This document shows, in pieces, positions 1 through 8,772 of a DNA stretch of 64,000 nucleotides. A program made the translations under genes and the position numbers. Source of the stretch: UBA2588 sp002339805 (GTDB lineage: Bacteria > Chloroflexota > Dehalococcoidia > Lucifugimonadales > UBA3495). Within the stretch, counting starts at the first letter, position 1, and the number at the start of each line of letters is the position of its first letter. The DNA lies in assembly GCA_045562555.1 (NCBI GenBank), contig JBJKVO010000002.1, forward strand, positions 124,001 through 188,000. Reading direction: 5' to 3'. Below the pieces are notes generated by a model. The model was given only the letters and a program-made list of their open reading frames with translations, was not told the DNA's origin and ran no database searches.

Positions 1-83
1 AAGGTTTTCTTGTATGTGAGCATTATCCATGAGTCTTATCCATGTAGTAAAAGATTTGTGAATCGACCATATCTTGTTAAAAT

Positions 84-503
84 ATGTGCATGAGTATTGA
101 GAAAATTGTATCAGTCGATCCAACTAGGTTCAAATTAAATCCAGACAATACTAATGATTTTAGATTGACAGGGTTTCACTGTTGTGCATGTGATATTTTT
201 GTATTTGGTGCAGCCACTAATTGTCAAAAATGCACTGATGGGAATGTGATTCCAGTAGACTTTTCGGGTGACGGTGTATTGTATAGCTACACACTCATCA
301 AGGTTCCACCTGCTGGCTGGACAGGGACCACTCCGTATGTATTGGCTGAAGGTGAGTTATTGGAAGGGCCACATGTGCTTGCAGAACTTGTGGATACAAA
401 TCCTGAAGAATTATTTATTGGAATGCCGTTAAAAGTGTCTTACGCCGTTGATGAATCCGGGAAGCAAGCTGTCGCCGTTTACAAATGGAAATTATCGGAT
501 TGA
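84..503 (+). CDS. DUF35 / OB-fold zinc-ribbon acyl-CoA-associated protein
   Basis: A 139-aa protein with an N-terminal rubredoxin-like zinc ribbon (CCAC and CQKC cysteine pairs near residues 33-49) followed by an OB-fold, the usual DUF35 layout. These proteins are normally encoded beside thiolase-like enzymes and form a complex with them, the OB fold contacting the acyl-CoA. The adjacent thiolase starts only 18 bp downstream, so the pair is probably one unit. The start at 84 reads MCMSIE; the second ATG two codons later is equally possible. Family assignment rests on the ribbon, length and neighbour; the substrate cannot be read from the sequence. Confidence 0.85.
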   Translation: MCMSIEKIVSVDPTRFKLNPDNTNDFRLTGFHCCACDIFVFGAATNCQKCTDGNVIPVDFSGDGVLYSYTLIKVPPAGWTGTTPYVLAEGELLEGPHVLAELVDTNPEELFIGMPLKVSYAVDESGKQAVAVYKWKLSD

Positions 504-521
504 TATACTGAGGATTATGTA

Positions 522-1676
522 ATGGAACAGATTAGAACTAATCGAAAAGTCAGAGTTGCAGGTGTTGGGTTACACCCGTTTGGTAGGTTTAGGAATAAAG
601 ATATATCGACTATGGCTAGAGAGGCGGTTGTAGAATCTTTGAGAGATGCGGGCATTGCTTGGAATCGTGTTCAAGTAGGATATTTTGGTCACGTTTATTA
701 TGAAGGTATGTCTATTGGGGAACGAGTACTATCACCTTTGGGATTGACGGGTATACCTATTGTGAACGTGGAAAATGCCTGCTCTAGTGGATCAACCGCT
801 TTGTGGCAAGCGTTTTGGATGATTAATGCAGGGTTATATGACGTAGCTTTGGTTTTTGGAGCTGAAAAAGTTCCTAGTGGCCCTGTCACTGTCACGGGAG
901 CGGATAGCCCTGATCGATTAATAGGCGGGGACCACATGATGGCTGGCTATGCACTGCGAATGAAGAGATATATCACAGAAACAGGAGCGTCAGAGGCTTC
1001 CATAGCACAAGTTGCGGTTAAAAATAGGCAACATGCATCGATGAACCCTTATGCCCATCGCAATGAAATGTATTCACTTGAAGAAGTACTTAAATCCCGT
1101 GTGATCGCAGACCCTTTAACGCTATTTCAATGTTGTCCAACTAGTGAAGGAGCGGCAGCAGTTGTTATTTGTGCAGATGATGTGATCGACTCTTTAGGGG
1201 TGTCCAGAGAGAATTCTCCAGAAATCCTAGCTTCTGTGTTGACATCAGGTGATTACAACGGAAATGGAAGTGATCATTCTGCTTTTAGTCCTTACAGAAC
1301 TGAGCCAGCTGCATTGAAAGCTTATGAAATGGCCAATATTTCTCCAGAAGATGTTGATCTTATACAAGTGCATGATGCAGCCACAATAGGAGAATTGCAG
1401 CAATTGGAATCCTTGCACATATTCAATAAAGGTGAGGCATGGATAGCTACTGAAGAAGGGAGAACCTCTCTGTCAGGGGATCGCCCCACTAATACTGATG
1501 GAGGACTTTTGGCTATGGGTCACCCGTTTGGTGCGTCAGGTATTAGGATGATTCATGAAACGGTGTTGCAACTGCGTAAACAAGCCGGCGCAAGGCAAAT
1601 AGAAAATCCCCAGATTGGAGTGTCTCAGTGCTCAGGAGCCGGCGATGTTACGACAGTACATATATTAAAGGCTTGA
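522..1676 (+). CDS. Thiolase-family (SCP2/acetyl-CoA acetyltransferase-like) protein
   Basis: A 384-aa thiolase fold protein. The N-terminal half carries the nucleophile region NVENACSSGSTAL with its Cys, and the C-terminal half has the GHPFGASGIRM His motif and a terminal QCSGAGDV. In degradative thiolases the last block is normally CxGGG; here it is CSGAG, as in the lipid-transfer-protein (SCP2) thiolase group that pairs with DUF35 proteins. Such pairs act in beta-oxidation or retro-aldol cleavage of branched acyl-CoAs such as sterol side chains. The DUF35 gene directly upstream supports a two-subunit enzyme. The exact substrate is unknown. Confidence 0.85.
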   Translation: MEQIRTNRKVRVAGVGLHPFGRFRNKDISTMAREAVVESLRDAGIAWNRVQVGYFGHVYYEGMSIGERVLSPLGLTGIPIVNVENACSSGSTALWQAFWMINAGLYDVALVFGAEKVPSGPVTVTGADSPDRLIGGDHMMAGYALRMKRYITETGASEASIAQVAVKNRQHASMNPYAHRNEMYSLEEVLKSRVIADPLTLFQCCPTSEGAAAVVICADDVIDSLGVSRENSPEILASVLTSGDYNGNGSDHSAFSPYRTEPAALKAYEMANISPEDVDLIQVHDAATIGELQQLESLHIFNKGEAWIATEEGRTSLSGDRPTNTDGGLLAMGHPFGASGIRMIHETVLQLRKQAGARQIENPQIGVSQCSGAGDVTTVHILKA

Positions 1677-1678
1677 TG

Positions 1679-2449
1679 CTATCGGTTTCTTAATTTGGTG
1701 AATTCAGATTTAAACCCTTCCACCATAGCTCGTCTGTCAGTACCGTGCAAAATAAATCGGGCGCCGTTGTCTGCCCAAAACTCAGATAGCTCCATGGATT
1801 GTTGGTGCACTAAAACAGGTATTCCTGCGGATTCTGACGTGGCGATGATATGTTTGACTGTATCGATGTATTTAGGGTTATTGTAGTCATCTGGGATTCC
1901 CAAAGAAATACTTAAATCATTTGGTCCAACAAATATGCCATCTATCCCCGGGACTTTTAAAATTTCCTCCAAGTTATTGACTGCAGCTACACTTTCTATT
2001 CCTATTATTGCTATGTTGTTTTGATTCCGGTTTTCGAGATATTGCGTAGTAGCCTCACTGACCTCAGTACCATTTGAAACTAGGTCTCTAACAGCTTTGC
2101 CTTTAAGGGGTCGCCATTTAGCAGCGCCAATGACTTCTTCTACTTGATCAACTGTCTCGCAATAAGGAGCTAGAACTCCTTGTGCGCCTGCGTCTATTGT
2201 CATTGTCACATAATGTGAATCCGGAATGGGGATCCTAACGATGGGTACCACGTCAATGGTGTTCCACATAGTTAAGAAGTCTCCCAGTTCTCCTCTGCTT
2301 CTAGGATTATGCTCAGTATCTATTATAACGTAGTCGAGACCTACGTCATTAAGGAGTGGAATCCATTTGGGATTACGGGACACAGATATCATAGTTCCGT
2401 AGACTTTGCCCCCGCCTTGTAGCACATTTTTTAGTTCTCTTCCGTTCAT
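1679..2449 (-). CDS. HpcH/HpaI-type aldolase / citrate lyase family protein
   Basis: A 256-aa class II (metal-dependent) aldolase of the HpcH/HpaI family, TIM-barrel fold. Visible family motifs are IDTEHNPRS early on, the metal-ligand Glu in GIESVAAVNNLEEI, and GIFVGPNDLSISLG with the metal-binding Asp. Members cleave 2-keto-4-hydroxy acids to pyruvate plus an aldehyde; specificity cannot be inferred here. The gene is convergent with the thiolase, with 2 bp between the stops. On its own strand the upstream region has a TATATA/TATAAA-like -10 and an AAGGAG Shine-Dalgarno close to the ATG. Confidence 0.85.
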   Translation of the reverse strand: MNGRELKNVLQGGGKVYGTMISVSRNPKWIPLLNDVGLDYVIIDTEHNPRSRGELGDFLTMWNTIDVVPIVRIPIPDSHYVTMTIDAGAQGVLAPYCETVDQVEEVIGAAKWRPLKGKAVRDLVSNGTEVSEATTQYLENRNQNNIAIIGIESVAAVNNLEEILKVPGIDGIFVGPNDLSISLGIPDDYNNPKYIDTVKHIIATSESAGIPVLVHQQSMELSEFWADNGARFILHGTDRRAMVEGFKSEFTKLRNR

Positions 2450-2648
2450 TGCGACTCCTTTTGTTTTCTCACTTTTATATAGTCAGATTTATTTTAGTGA
2501 TTTGTAATAATAAAACAACCTCGCGATAAACCAAATTGTGTGAAAGTTGCAGTATAATGTGTGGAACTTGTGTGTTAAAACGTTTAAGTTAAGTATTGGA
2601 TCACTTGGGATTATTAATATCTCCTGATAATATATCCACTGGAATAAT

Positions 2649-3767
2649 ATGGAATACATCTCTACGCCAGCACAAATGGAAGTCTTAGCTGTTTCACTTC
2701 GAGAGCACGATGTTATCGGGATTGATACTGAGTCTAATAACCTGCACGCTTACCAAGATAGAGTCTGCCTGATTCAAATCTCCACTCCCAATGATGTGTA
2801 CATAGTAGATCCTATTGCCATGGAAAATGTTGGCGCTTTGGGCAATTTCCTTGAGGATCCTAAGATTGTAAAAATTATTCATGGGTGTGATTATGATCTT
2901 AGAAGTTTAGATAGAGATTATGGTTTTAATATTTGTAATATTTTCGATACCGAACTAGCAGCTAGATTTCTAGGCATTCAATCTTCGAATTTAGGAAATG
3001 TAATTGAGCAATTTCTAGGTATTAAAATTAAAAAAAGTAGGTCAATCCAAAAGTCAGATTGGGGATATAGGCCTCTTTCTGAAAGGGCTCTAGAATATGC
3101 TTCCTCAGATGTGTTGTATTTGCACGAATTATACGAAATCATGAGCCAAAAATTGATTGATATCGGTCGATTAGATTGGGTTATGGAAGAGTGTAAAATA
3201 TTCGAACGCATCAAACACACAGATATCGACATGATTGAAGAGGGTTATTTAAGACTGAAAGGAGTAGGGAAATTAGATCGAAAGTCGTTAACTATTCTAA
3301 AAGAATTATTTAATTTGCGAGAAGAAGAAGCCAAATGGAAGAATGTTCCATCCCACCGAGTGGTAAACAATGATACGTTAGTTAGAATGGCACAGAACCC
3401 TGATTTTTATCTTGAACAAGAATTATTCACAGAGAACCAATGGATTAACAGGAATAGGGATTGGATAACCGTCGTGGTAGAAAAAGCCAGAGTTTCTCCT
3501 CCTGTAGATAAGCCTATTAAGGCTAAATCTAGATTGAGATCTGACGAAAAAGCTAGGAAAAGACTTAAAATATTGCGTGATTGGAGAATCAGTAAAGCGG
3601 ATGACTTGGGATTGCAGCCAGGCATAATTTTCCCAATGCAAGGGCTTGAAGCTATTGCTACATATAATCCTGGAGATACTCAATCAAAGTTTCATACTGC
3701 CGATACAGGGATTAGAAAATGGCAAGAGGAACAATTTTTGACAGAGGCGTGTTCTGTGGTTTACTGA
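2649..3767 (+). CDS. rnd: Ribonuclease D (3'-5' exonuclease with HRDC domain)
   Basis: A 372-aa protein. Residues 1-170 form a DEDD-y exonuclease domain: D26 and E28 in GIDTES, the Asp in HGCDYDLRSL, and the Tyr/Asp of YASSDVLYLHELYE. An HRDC helical domain follows around residues 210-290. RNase D trims tRNA 3' ends and other stable RNAs. Length and domain order match bacterial Rnd. It is monocistronic, with a TATAAT box about 100 bp upstream, and ends 3 bp from the convergent peptidase gene. Confidence 0.9.
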   Translation: MEYISTPAQMEVLAVSLREHDVIGIDTESNNLHAYQDRVCLIQISTPNDVYIVDPIAMENVGALGNFLEDPKIVKIIHGCDYDLRSLDRDYGFNICNIFDTELAARFLGIQSSNLGNVIEQFLGIKIKKSRSIQKSDWGYRPLSERALEYASSDVLYLHELYEIMSQKLIDIGRLDWVMEECKIFERIKHTDIDMIEEGYLRLKGVGKLDRKSLTILKELFNLREEEAKWKNVPSHRVVNNDTLVRMAQNPDFYLEQELFTENQWINRNRDWITVVVEKARVSPPVDKPIKAKSRLRSDEKARKRLKILRDWRISKADDLGLQPGIIFPMQGLEAIATYNPGDTQSKFHTADTGIRKWQEEQFLTEACSVVY

Positions 3768-3770
3768 TAC

Positions 3771-4859
3771 TTAATCCTTTTTGATTAGGTTTGCACAGAA
3801 AGTGGCGGCTTCAACCAAATCAGATATCACGACAAATTCTTTGACTGTGTGCATCTCATTGGTGGCCATTCCTACTACTACTGACTCTATTCCATGCAAT
3901 CTCATAACGTTTGCATCTGTACCTCCCCCAGAAGGCTTAATGTTTGGAACTAACCCCATTGCTTCCATGGTCCCTGTAGATATCTTCGCTATCGTTTCTT
4001 CGGGGTCCAAATTGTACATTCTGAACATTACTTCGAAAGATTCATCAATATTTGCTTCTGAATATTTGGTCCTGAATTTGTCTAAAGTCTCTGTTACTTG
4101 CATTTTTAAAAGATCAATAGTTTCGGTGTTCATACTCCGAAATTCACCGCCAAAACTAGTTTCCGGAGGGACAGCATTTCTGACAGTTCCGCCTTGGATC
4201 AACCCTACATTAAATGTCGTTTCTTCGTCTAATCTTCCTTGAGGAAGATCTTGAATTATTTCGGAAGCAATACGAATTGACGACAGTCCTTTTTCGGGTT
4301 CCACGCCTGCGTGAGCGGCTCTTCCGTGCACGGTTACATCAAATTTCATGTAAGTAGGACTTGAACCAGTAATATGGTTTACTGGACCATTGCCGTCAAA
4401 TACAACAGCATGTGTAGCTTTCAGCATCGAATAGTCGAGGTTAGTTGCTCCTACTAGTCCAATTTCCTCTCCTCTTGTGAATACTACTTGTACAGGTCTA
4501 CGCTCAATTCCTTCTGATTGCAATGAGGTCAATCCCTCTAGGATAGATGCCATTCCCGCCTTGCAGTCTCCACCGAGAATCGTAGTGCCGTCTGTTACGA
4601 TACGTCCGTCCTCTATGGAAGGGTTTATTCCTCTACCAGGTTCTACTGTATCCATATGGGCTGACAGCATTAATGGGTTGTCTCCTGGTTCAGAAGCAAT
4701 CAAATTACCATGGCTATCTCGCTGTATAGTAAAATTCAATTCCTGAAGGATAGGAATCACGTGTTGAGCTACGGCTTCTTCTTCGTCGGAAGGACTGTCA
4801 ATTTTTATTAAGTCCAAGAAAGTAGTAACGAGCCTATTTTCGTCAATCATATTAGTCAC
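3771..4859 (-). CDS. M20-family metallopeptidase (PepT-like)
   Basis: A 362-aa zinc-dependent M20 peptidase. The metal-binding motifs are SAHMDTVEPG (His, Asp), GGDCKAG (bridging Asp), TRGEEIGLVG (general-base Glu and ligand Glu) and a late NEMHTVKE His. A lid/dimerisation domain with GRAAHAG lies between them. The family includes tripeptidase T, carboxypeptidase G2 and deacylases; the order of motifs is closest to PepT-like proteins. It is cytosolic, with no signal peptide. It is a single gene on this strand, and specificity is not determinable. Confidence 0.85.
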   Translation of the reverse strand: MTNMIDENRLVTTFLDLIKIDSPSDEEEAVAQHVIPILQELNFTIQRDSHGNLIASEPGDNPLMLSAHMDTVEPGRGINPSIEDGRIVTDGTTILGGDCKAGMASILEGLTSLQSEGIERRPVQVVFTRGEEIGLVGATNLDYSMLKATHAVVFDGNGPVNHITGSSPTYMKFDVTVHGRAAHAGVEPEKGLSSIRIASEIIQDLPQGRLDEETTFNVGLIQGGTVRNAVPPETSFGGEFRSMNTETIDLLKMQVTETLDKFRTKYSEANIDESFEVMFRMYNLDPEETIAKISTGTMEAMGLVPNIKPSGGGTDANVMRLHGIESVVVGMATNEMHTVKEFVVISDLVEAATFCANLIKKD

Positions 4860-4950
4860 CTTTAAGTCCGCACTTTGTATTAGGTATAGCCTCTACGGGC
4901 TAGCCTAGTTTATCATATAGGTTAATAGCCTAGACATTGGTAGCGAGAAT

Positions 4951-5463
4951 ATGATGATAGTAGTAGTTCGAAATATAATGATTATGAGTGTGATGTGCGC
5001 CTTGTTAAGTTGTTCCCAGGCTGGTAACGAAACAGCGTTATCTACAGATGATGCTTCTCTTCCTGCTGGTAACGAAACGACGTTATCTGCAGATGAGGCT
5101 TCTCTTCCTTCAGAATGCATGAATATGGATGGTGTTTATCAAGGCACAATTACCAATAATTCCACAGGGGCATCAGCGGCAATGAAATTAGATGTGTGGC
5201 AGAACGATTGTTTGGTTGAAAAAGGGCACATATTAATCGAAGCCCCATTATTTACTGAAGGAATGATTCGCGGATGGGTAGAAAATGATGAAATGAATTT
5301 CATGGCTTTGGACAGGCAAAGGATGATCATCTTGGGAGAAGAACTACATTTCAATGCGCGATTAGGATCTAGCGGGGTACTATCAGGATCGTTTTATTCT
5401 CTTGACCCTCAGTCGAATGTGAACGATGAAGGTGTGTGGGAAGTAGTTGCGTATAATCCATAG
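4951..5463 (+). CDS. Predicted lipoprotein with a short N-terminal tandem repeat
   Basis: A 170-aa protein with a short hydrophobic leader ending in a lipobox (ALLSC, Cys21), so it is probably lipid-anchored outside the membrane. Directly after the Cys there are two 15-residue repeats beginning AGNETALSTDD and AGNETTLSADE. The C-terminal ~115 residues start at MDGVYQGTITNNSTG and look like a small beta-rich domain reminiscent of lipocalin-like folds, but I do not recognise the family. The exact start is uncertain because several in-frame ATGs lie in the leader. No function is assigned. Confidence 0.65.
   Translation: MMIVVVRNIMIMSVMCALLSCSQAGNETALSTDDASLPAGNETTLSADEASLPSECMNMDGVYQGTITNNSTGASAAMKLDVWQNDCLVEKGHILIEAPLFTEGMIRGWVENDEMNFMALDRQRMIILGEELHFNARLGSSGVLSGSFYSLDPQSNVNDEGVWEVVAYNP
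5020..5109 (+). repeat. Two tandem 45-bp coding repeats
   Basis: Positions 5020-5064 and 5065-5109 are near-identical 45-bp units (both start GCTGGTAACGAAAC and end GCTTCTCTTCCT), differing at only a few bases. Each encodes 15 residues in frame just after the lipobox of the lipoprotein. The unit length keeps the frame, so copy number could vary without destroying the protein. Confidence 0.9.
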
Positions 5464-5499
5464 GATGATTGTGTGAGGATGCATTTCTGTTTTAAGTCC

Positions 5500-5576
5500 T
5501 GGTACCCCCGAGGGGATTCGAACCCCTGATCTTCGCCGTGAGAGGGCGATGTCCTGGGCCGCTAGACGACGGGGGC
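5500..5576 (-). tRNA. tRNA-Glu (CTC)
   Basis: On the minus strand the sequence folds as a 77-nt tRNA with encoded CCA (5500-5502). The acceptor stem is GCCCCCG/CGGGGGT, giving a G1-U72 wobble. The anticodon loop CTCTCAC lies between TCGCC and GGCGA, so the anticodon is CTC (complement at 5540-5542), reading GAG. The T arm is AGGGGTTCGAATCCCCT. The D-arm and anticodon arm resemble bacterial tRNA-Glu. Confidence 0.95.
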
Positions 5577-5620
5577 ATATCTCAATATTATCAGAAAATG
5601 GTATTTACCGTAAATGCGAT

Positions 5621-6373
5621 TTAAGAATCACCTGTGACTTTCGGCAATTCAGTGAGTAACGAAGCAAGTGAATTGAAAGTGTAAGAAGGCGTACCAGAGT
5701 CCCAGTCGCCGGGGTTGGGATCAGGGTCGATCAATATACTGTGCATTCCTGTGTTGATAGCTCCTTTTATATCAGTTTGGTACTGATCACCCACATGTAT
5801 GGTCCGATCTGCTCTTGCGGATAATTTACTTAAGGTATGCTGGAATATAAGTGTGTTGGGTTTACTGATTTGCAGTTCATCTGAAAACACTAAAGCATCA
5901 AAGTGTTGAGCTAGTCCATGCTTAAATAGAAATTGCCTAAATGTTCTGCCCGGGGTCATACTGGTATTAGAAACTATTGCTAGTTTAATGTTTTTAGTTC
6001 GTAAAGTCTCAAGTATGTTGAAGGCCTCAGGGTGAATGATTGAAGGGAATTCCAAGTATACATCCGCATAGATACTTTCTATTTTACTTACTGTAGCTTC
6101 AGTTAATTTGGAATGCATCCCTTTTTTTGAACATTCAAGAAAATCTTTAATTTGTTCTTGAAAGCTGACGTCGTATCCAGTCTTCCTTATAGCTACACAG
6201 TTTTCTAGACACTGAAAATAGCCTCGCTTTAAATCTTCTAGACTGATCCTCATCCCTACTGAGGTTAAAACTTCGGTGATAGATGTAAGGCGGGAGGATG
6301 TCCGTTTTTCCCCGTTTGCTCGTGTGTCGTGGATCAGGGTGTTCCAAAGATCAAAAGTGATCGTATCAATCAT
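5621..6373 (-). CDS. HAD-superfamily hydrolase
   Basis: A 250-aa haloacid-dehalogenase-like hydrolase. Motif I is TFDLWNTL, with nucleophile Asp8; the usual second Asp is Trp, a pattern seen in some HAD subfamilies. Motif II is IVSNTS, motif III the Lys in ISKPNTLIF, and motif IV HVGDQYQTDIKGA with the Mg-binding Asps. An alpha-helical cap lies between motifs I and II. Its start abuts the end of the amidase gene upstream on the same strand (6373/6374), so the two are probably cotranscribed. The substrate is unknown, probably a small phosphorylated metabolite. Confidence 0.85.
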   Translation of the reverse strand: MIDTITFDLWNTLIHDTRANGEKRTSSRLTSITEVLTSVGMRISLEDLKRGYFQCLENCVAIRKTGYDVSFQEQIKDFLECSKKGMHSKLTEATVSKIESIYADVYLEFPSIIHPEAFNILETLRTKNIKLAIVSNTSMTPGRTFRQFLFKHGLAQHFDALVFSDELQISKPNTLIFQHTLSKLSARADRTIHVGDQYQTDIKGAINTGMHSILIDPDPNPGDWDSGTPSYTFNSLASLLTELPKVTGDS

Positions 6374-7777
6374 TTATATACTCGGATGTAGGGTTTTCCA
6401 TTGGCATGCTTCTTGATAGGCGTATGCTACTTTTGCCACGGTATATTCATCGAATAACTTGCCAGCTATTTGTAAGCCTCCTGGTAAGTGGTCGGATGAA
6501 AAACCACAAGGGACAGTTATTGCGGGCATTCCAGATATATTATAGGGCCGATTTAGACTTGTGAGTGCTGCAGAAGTATTCCATTTGGAACCATTGATTT
6601 CAACACTGTTACTGAGGATGTCGGGTGCGAAAATTGGTTCAGTAGGCCCAATTAGTACATCTACTTCACTGAACAGTGCAGATAGCTGTTCAATGTATAC
6701 TTGTCGTATTCTTTGCGCCGTCACGTATTGTTCTGCACTAATAAACAAACCTGCGTGCAGTCTCAAACGAACTGGTTCATAGATTTGCTCTGGGATATCT
6801 TTTAGGATTGACTTGTGATAGCTTGAGGCCTCTGGCATCAGTATACAATTTGATATGGACTCAGAGTATTTATGCATTGGGAAATTCAGTGTCTTTATTT
6901 CCGCTCCCAAATTTTGCAGAACTAGAATAGCATCTTGGATTAATTTGGACATTTCAGGGTCTATATTTTCGAGGAATTCCTGGGGCACTCCAATCCTGAT
7001 ATTTGAAATATCATTAGACTTCATGAAGTCTAATGATATGGGATTAGTTGCTATAGAAGCAGGATCTTTTGGATCATGTCCACTCATCGCGTTAATCATT
7101 AAGACAGAATCTTCTACTGTTCGGGTTAGAGGTCCTGGATGGTCTAAAGACCATGATAAAGGAGTAACTCCATATTTGCTGATCTTGCCGTATGAGGGCT
7201 TAAACCCTACGATTCCACATAAAGCGGCTGGGATGCGAACAGACCCTCCCGTGTCGCTTCCTAATGCTGCTGTGCATTGTCCTGCAGATACTGAAGATCC
7301 TGATCCTCCTGATGATCCACCAGTCAATTTATTGGGGTTCCAAGGATTGTGCATATGTCCATAATCTTCGTTTTCACCTGTAGGTCCATATGCGAAGGGG
7401 TGCATATTAAGCTTGCCTAGCAATAGAGCTCCTGCTTGATTCAATTTGGATGCTACTGTTGAATCTTCGTTTGGTATACGGGCGTCATATATTTTGGATC
7501 CAGAAGTAGTCTTGATCCCTGCAGTATCAAACAGGTCTTTAAGCGCTACAGGAATGCCGTGGAGTGGGCCAATATAGTTTCCTGATGCTATTTGTTTTGT
7601 TGTTTGGAGAGATTTAGTTTTTGCTTGGTCCAGAGTAAGAGTTATAAAGGAATTCAGAGTACTCTCAGTTTCCGAAATTTTATTAGCGTAGGCCTCCACT
7701 AAATCTGTTGGAGAGATTGCTTTGGTTTTGATTAATTGGGACTGCTCATTCAAGCTAATTAACGTTAAATCAGTCAT
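6374..7777 (-). CDS. Amidase-signature family hydrolase (GatA/AtzF-like)
   Basis: A 467-aa amidase-signature enzyme with the full Ser-cisSer-Lys triad: Lys80 in GIPVALKDLF, Ser155 in GGSSGGSGSSVSAG and nucleophile Ser179 in GSDTGGSVRIPA. Family members hydrolyse amides (GatA, allophanate hydrolase, biuret and aryl amidases). No gatB neighbours it, so a role in tRNA amidation is not supported. A 60-aa protein encoded just upstream looks like the small subunit that accompanies AtzE-type amidases. The coding sequence contains a perfect 32-bp palindrome (7008-7039). Confidence 0.85.
   Translation of the reverse strand: MTDLTLISLNEQSQLIKTKAISPTDLVEAYANKISETESTLNSFITLTLDQAKTKSLQTTKQIASGNYIGPLHGIPVALKDLFDTAGIKTTSGSKIYDARIPNEDSTVASKLNQAGALLLGKLNMHPFAYGPTGENEDYGHMHNPWNPNKLTGGSSGGSGSSVSAGQCTAALGSDTGGSVRIPAALCGIVGFKPSYGKISKYGVTPLSWSLDHPGPLTRTVEDSVLMINAMSGHDPKDPASIATNPISLDFMKSNDISNIRIGVPQEFLENIDPEMSKLIQDAILVLQNLGAEIKTLNFPMHKYSESISNCILMPEASSYHKSILKDIPEQIYEPVRLRLHAGLFISAEQYVTAQRIRQVYIEQLSALFSEVDVLIGPTEPIFAPDILSNSVEINGSKWNTSAALTSLNRPYNISGMPAITVPCGFSSDHLPGGLQIAGKLFDEYTVAKVAYAYQEACQWKTLHPSI
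7008..7039. repeat. Perfect 32-bp palindrome inside the amidase gene
   Basis: The 16-mer ATATCATTAGACTTCA is followed immediately by its exact reverse complement, with no spacer. Both strands therefore encode the same short peptide (SLDFMKSND) in one frame. The tract is in frame in the amidase between the catalytic core and the variable region. Confidence 0.95.
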
Positions 7778-7784
7778 GGTTCAG

Positions 7785-7967
7785 CTATTCCTTTTCGCTA
7801 TTGCGGTACATAGTGGCCGGAGATTGTTCTGTTAACAGTAGTTCTTCCAATAGTTTGGCGGATTCCATTGTAGCTCGAGCGTGCCTCTCTAAAGCATTTA
7901 GATAATCGTGATCTTCAGAGATGTTGTATCGTTGGCAAATTGTTATGAATTCTTCTGAGAATGACAT
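7785..7967 (-). CDS. Small amidase partner protein (AtzG/GatC-like)
   Basis: A 60-aa, largely helical acidic protein encoded 7 bp upstream of the amidase on the same strand. The C-terminus TEQSPATMYRNSE resembles the EPA-x-(V/M)-(F/Y)-R tail of GatC and AtzG-like (DUF4089) small subunits, which wrap around their amidase partner and stabilise it. The resemblance is by eye and weak; position and size make it the most plausible reading. Coupled translation with the amidase is likely. Confidence 0.55.
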   Translation of the reverse strand: MSFSEEFITICQRYNISEDHDYLNALERHARATMESAKLLEELLLTEQSPATMYRNSEKE

Positions 7968-7995
7968 TAAATAAACTCCCTACTCTATTGCTGGA

Positions 7996-8706
7996 ATGAT
8001 AACATTATTAAAGATTATGAGCATCAAGAATGGAATATTGTCGTCTATGTGCCTGGCAGCGGGCGGACTTGTGTTGGTTGCCATATTAGGATTCTTATTT
8101 GGGTTAATGGAAGATGGTCCGGATAAATTCGTACCCCTTATAACCCTTTTGTCCACACTAGGCTTAGCACTGTTGGTGAGCATAATTATCGTTTCTTTGG
8201 GCAAAATTGATATTAAATCTTTTGTTGTAAATGAAATGCGTTTGGGTGAAAATCCTAATTATGCACAATTACTGGGGTATGTGATTGGCGGCTTAGTCCT
8301 AAGCGTGGTAGGTAGCAGTTTTATGGTCTGGACCGCTTCTAATATAGGAGCAGAATCTTTAGTTCCTACAGTTGATTATGCAAATATTGTTTTCCGTGGC
8401 CCGTTTTTACTGTTAAGTATAATTTCTCTGGCTGTCCTAGTGCCAATATCCGAGGAAATATTTTTCAGATCTTATCTGTCTAAAAACTTTCATCGGCTCG
8501 GGATAGTTGCCAAAATCGCTTTGTCTTCTGGAATATTTGCTTTGTTTCATGCGGGGCAATTAGAGATAATTGTAATATTATCAACGTTTTTTACTGGAGC
8601 TATTTTAGGGTTTGTTTATCACAAGTTCAGAAGTGTCACTCCCTGTATTCTAATACATGCCGGTCAGAATCTTTTGGTGATTGGTATCACCGTGATATTG
8701 AATTGA
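7996..8706 (+). CDS. CPBP-family intramembrane glutamic endopeptidase
   Basis: A 236-aa polytopic membrane protein with about six hydrophobic segments. CPBP/Abi (Rce1-like) motifs are complete: EExxxR (E153, E154, R158), FxxxH (FALFH, H185) and a final HAGQN. These proteases cleave within or near membranes and in bacteria act in bacteriocin immunity, prenyl-protein-like processing or signalling; the target is not visible here. The gene is divergent from the amidase unit and 66 bp before trpA. A second Met at 8017 is a possible alternative start. Confidence 0.85.
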   Translation: MITLLKIMSIKNGILSSMCLAAGGLVLVAILGFLFGLMEDGPDKFVPLITLLSTLGLALLVSIIIVSLGKIDIKSFVVNEMRLGENPNYAQLLGYVIGGLVLSVVGSSFMVWTASNIGAESLVPTVDYANIVFRGPFLLLSIISLAVLVPISEEIFFRSYLSKNFHRLGIVAKIALSSGIFALFHAGQLEIIVILSTFFTGAILGFVYHKFRSVTPCILIHAGQNLLVIGITVILN

Positions 8707-8772
8707 CAATTGATGGGAATGAATATAACTTTTGTTGGCTGATATAAAACTCTACAATGAAAAAGAATTATT

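Noticed and set aside
6855..7364. Long plus-strand ORF opposite the amidase
   Set aside because: It is a shadow frame with no recognisable domain; the amidase frame has the full catalytic motif set.
6374..7777. Amidase as GatA of the tRNA amidotransferase
   Set aside because: No gatB nearby, and the small partner looks only loosely like GatC; amidase-signature enzymes are functionally diverse.
8713..8742. Short ORF (MGMNITFVG) upstream of trpA as a Trp leader peptide
   Set aside because: It contains no Trp codon and no terminator hairpin follows.
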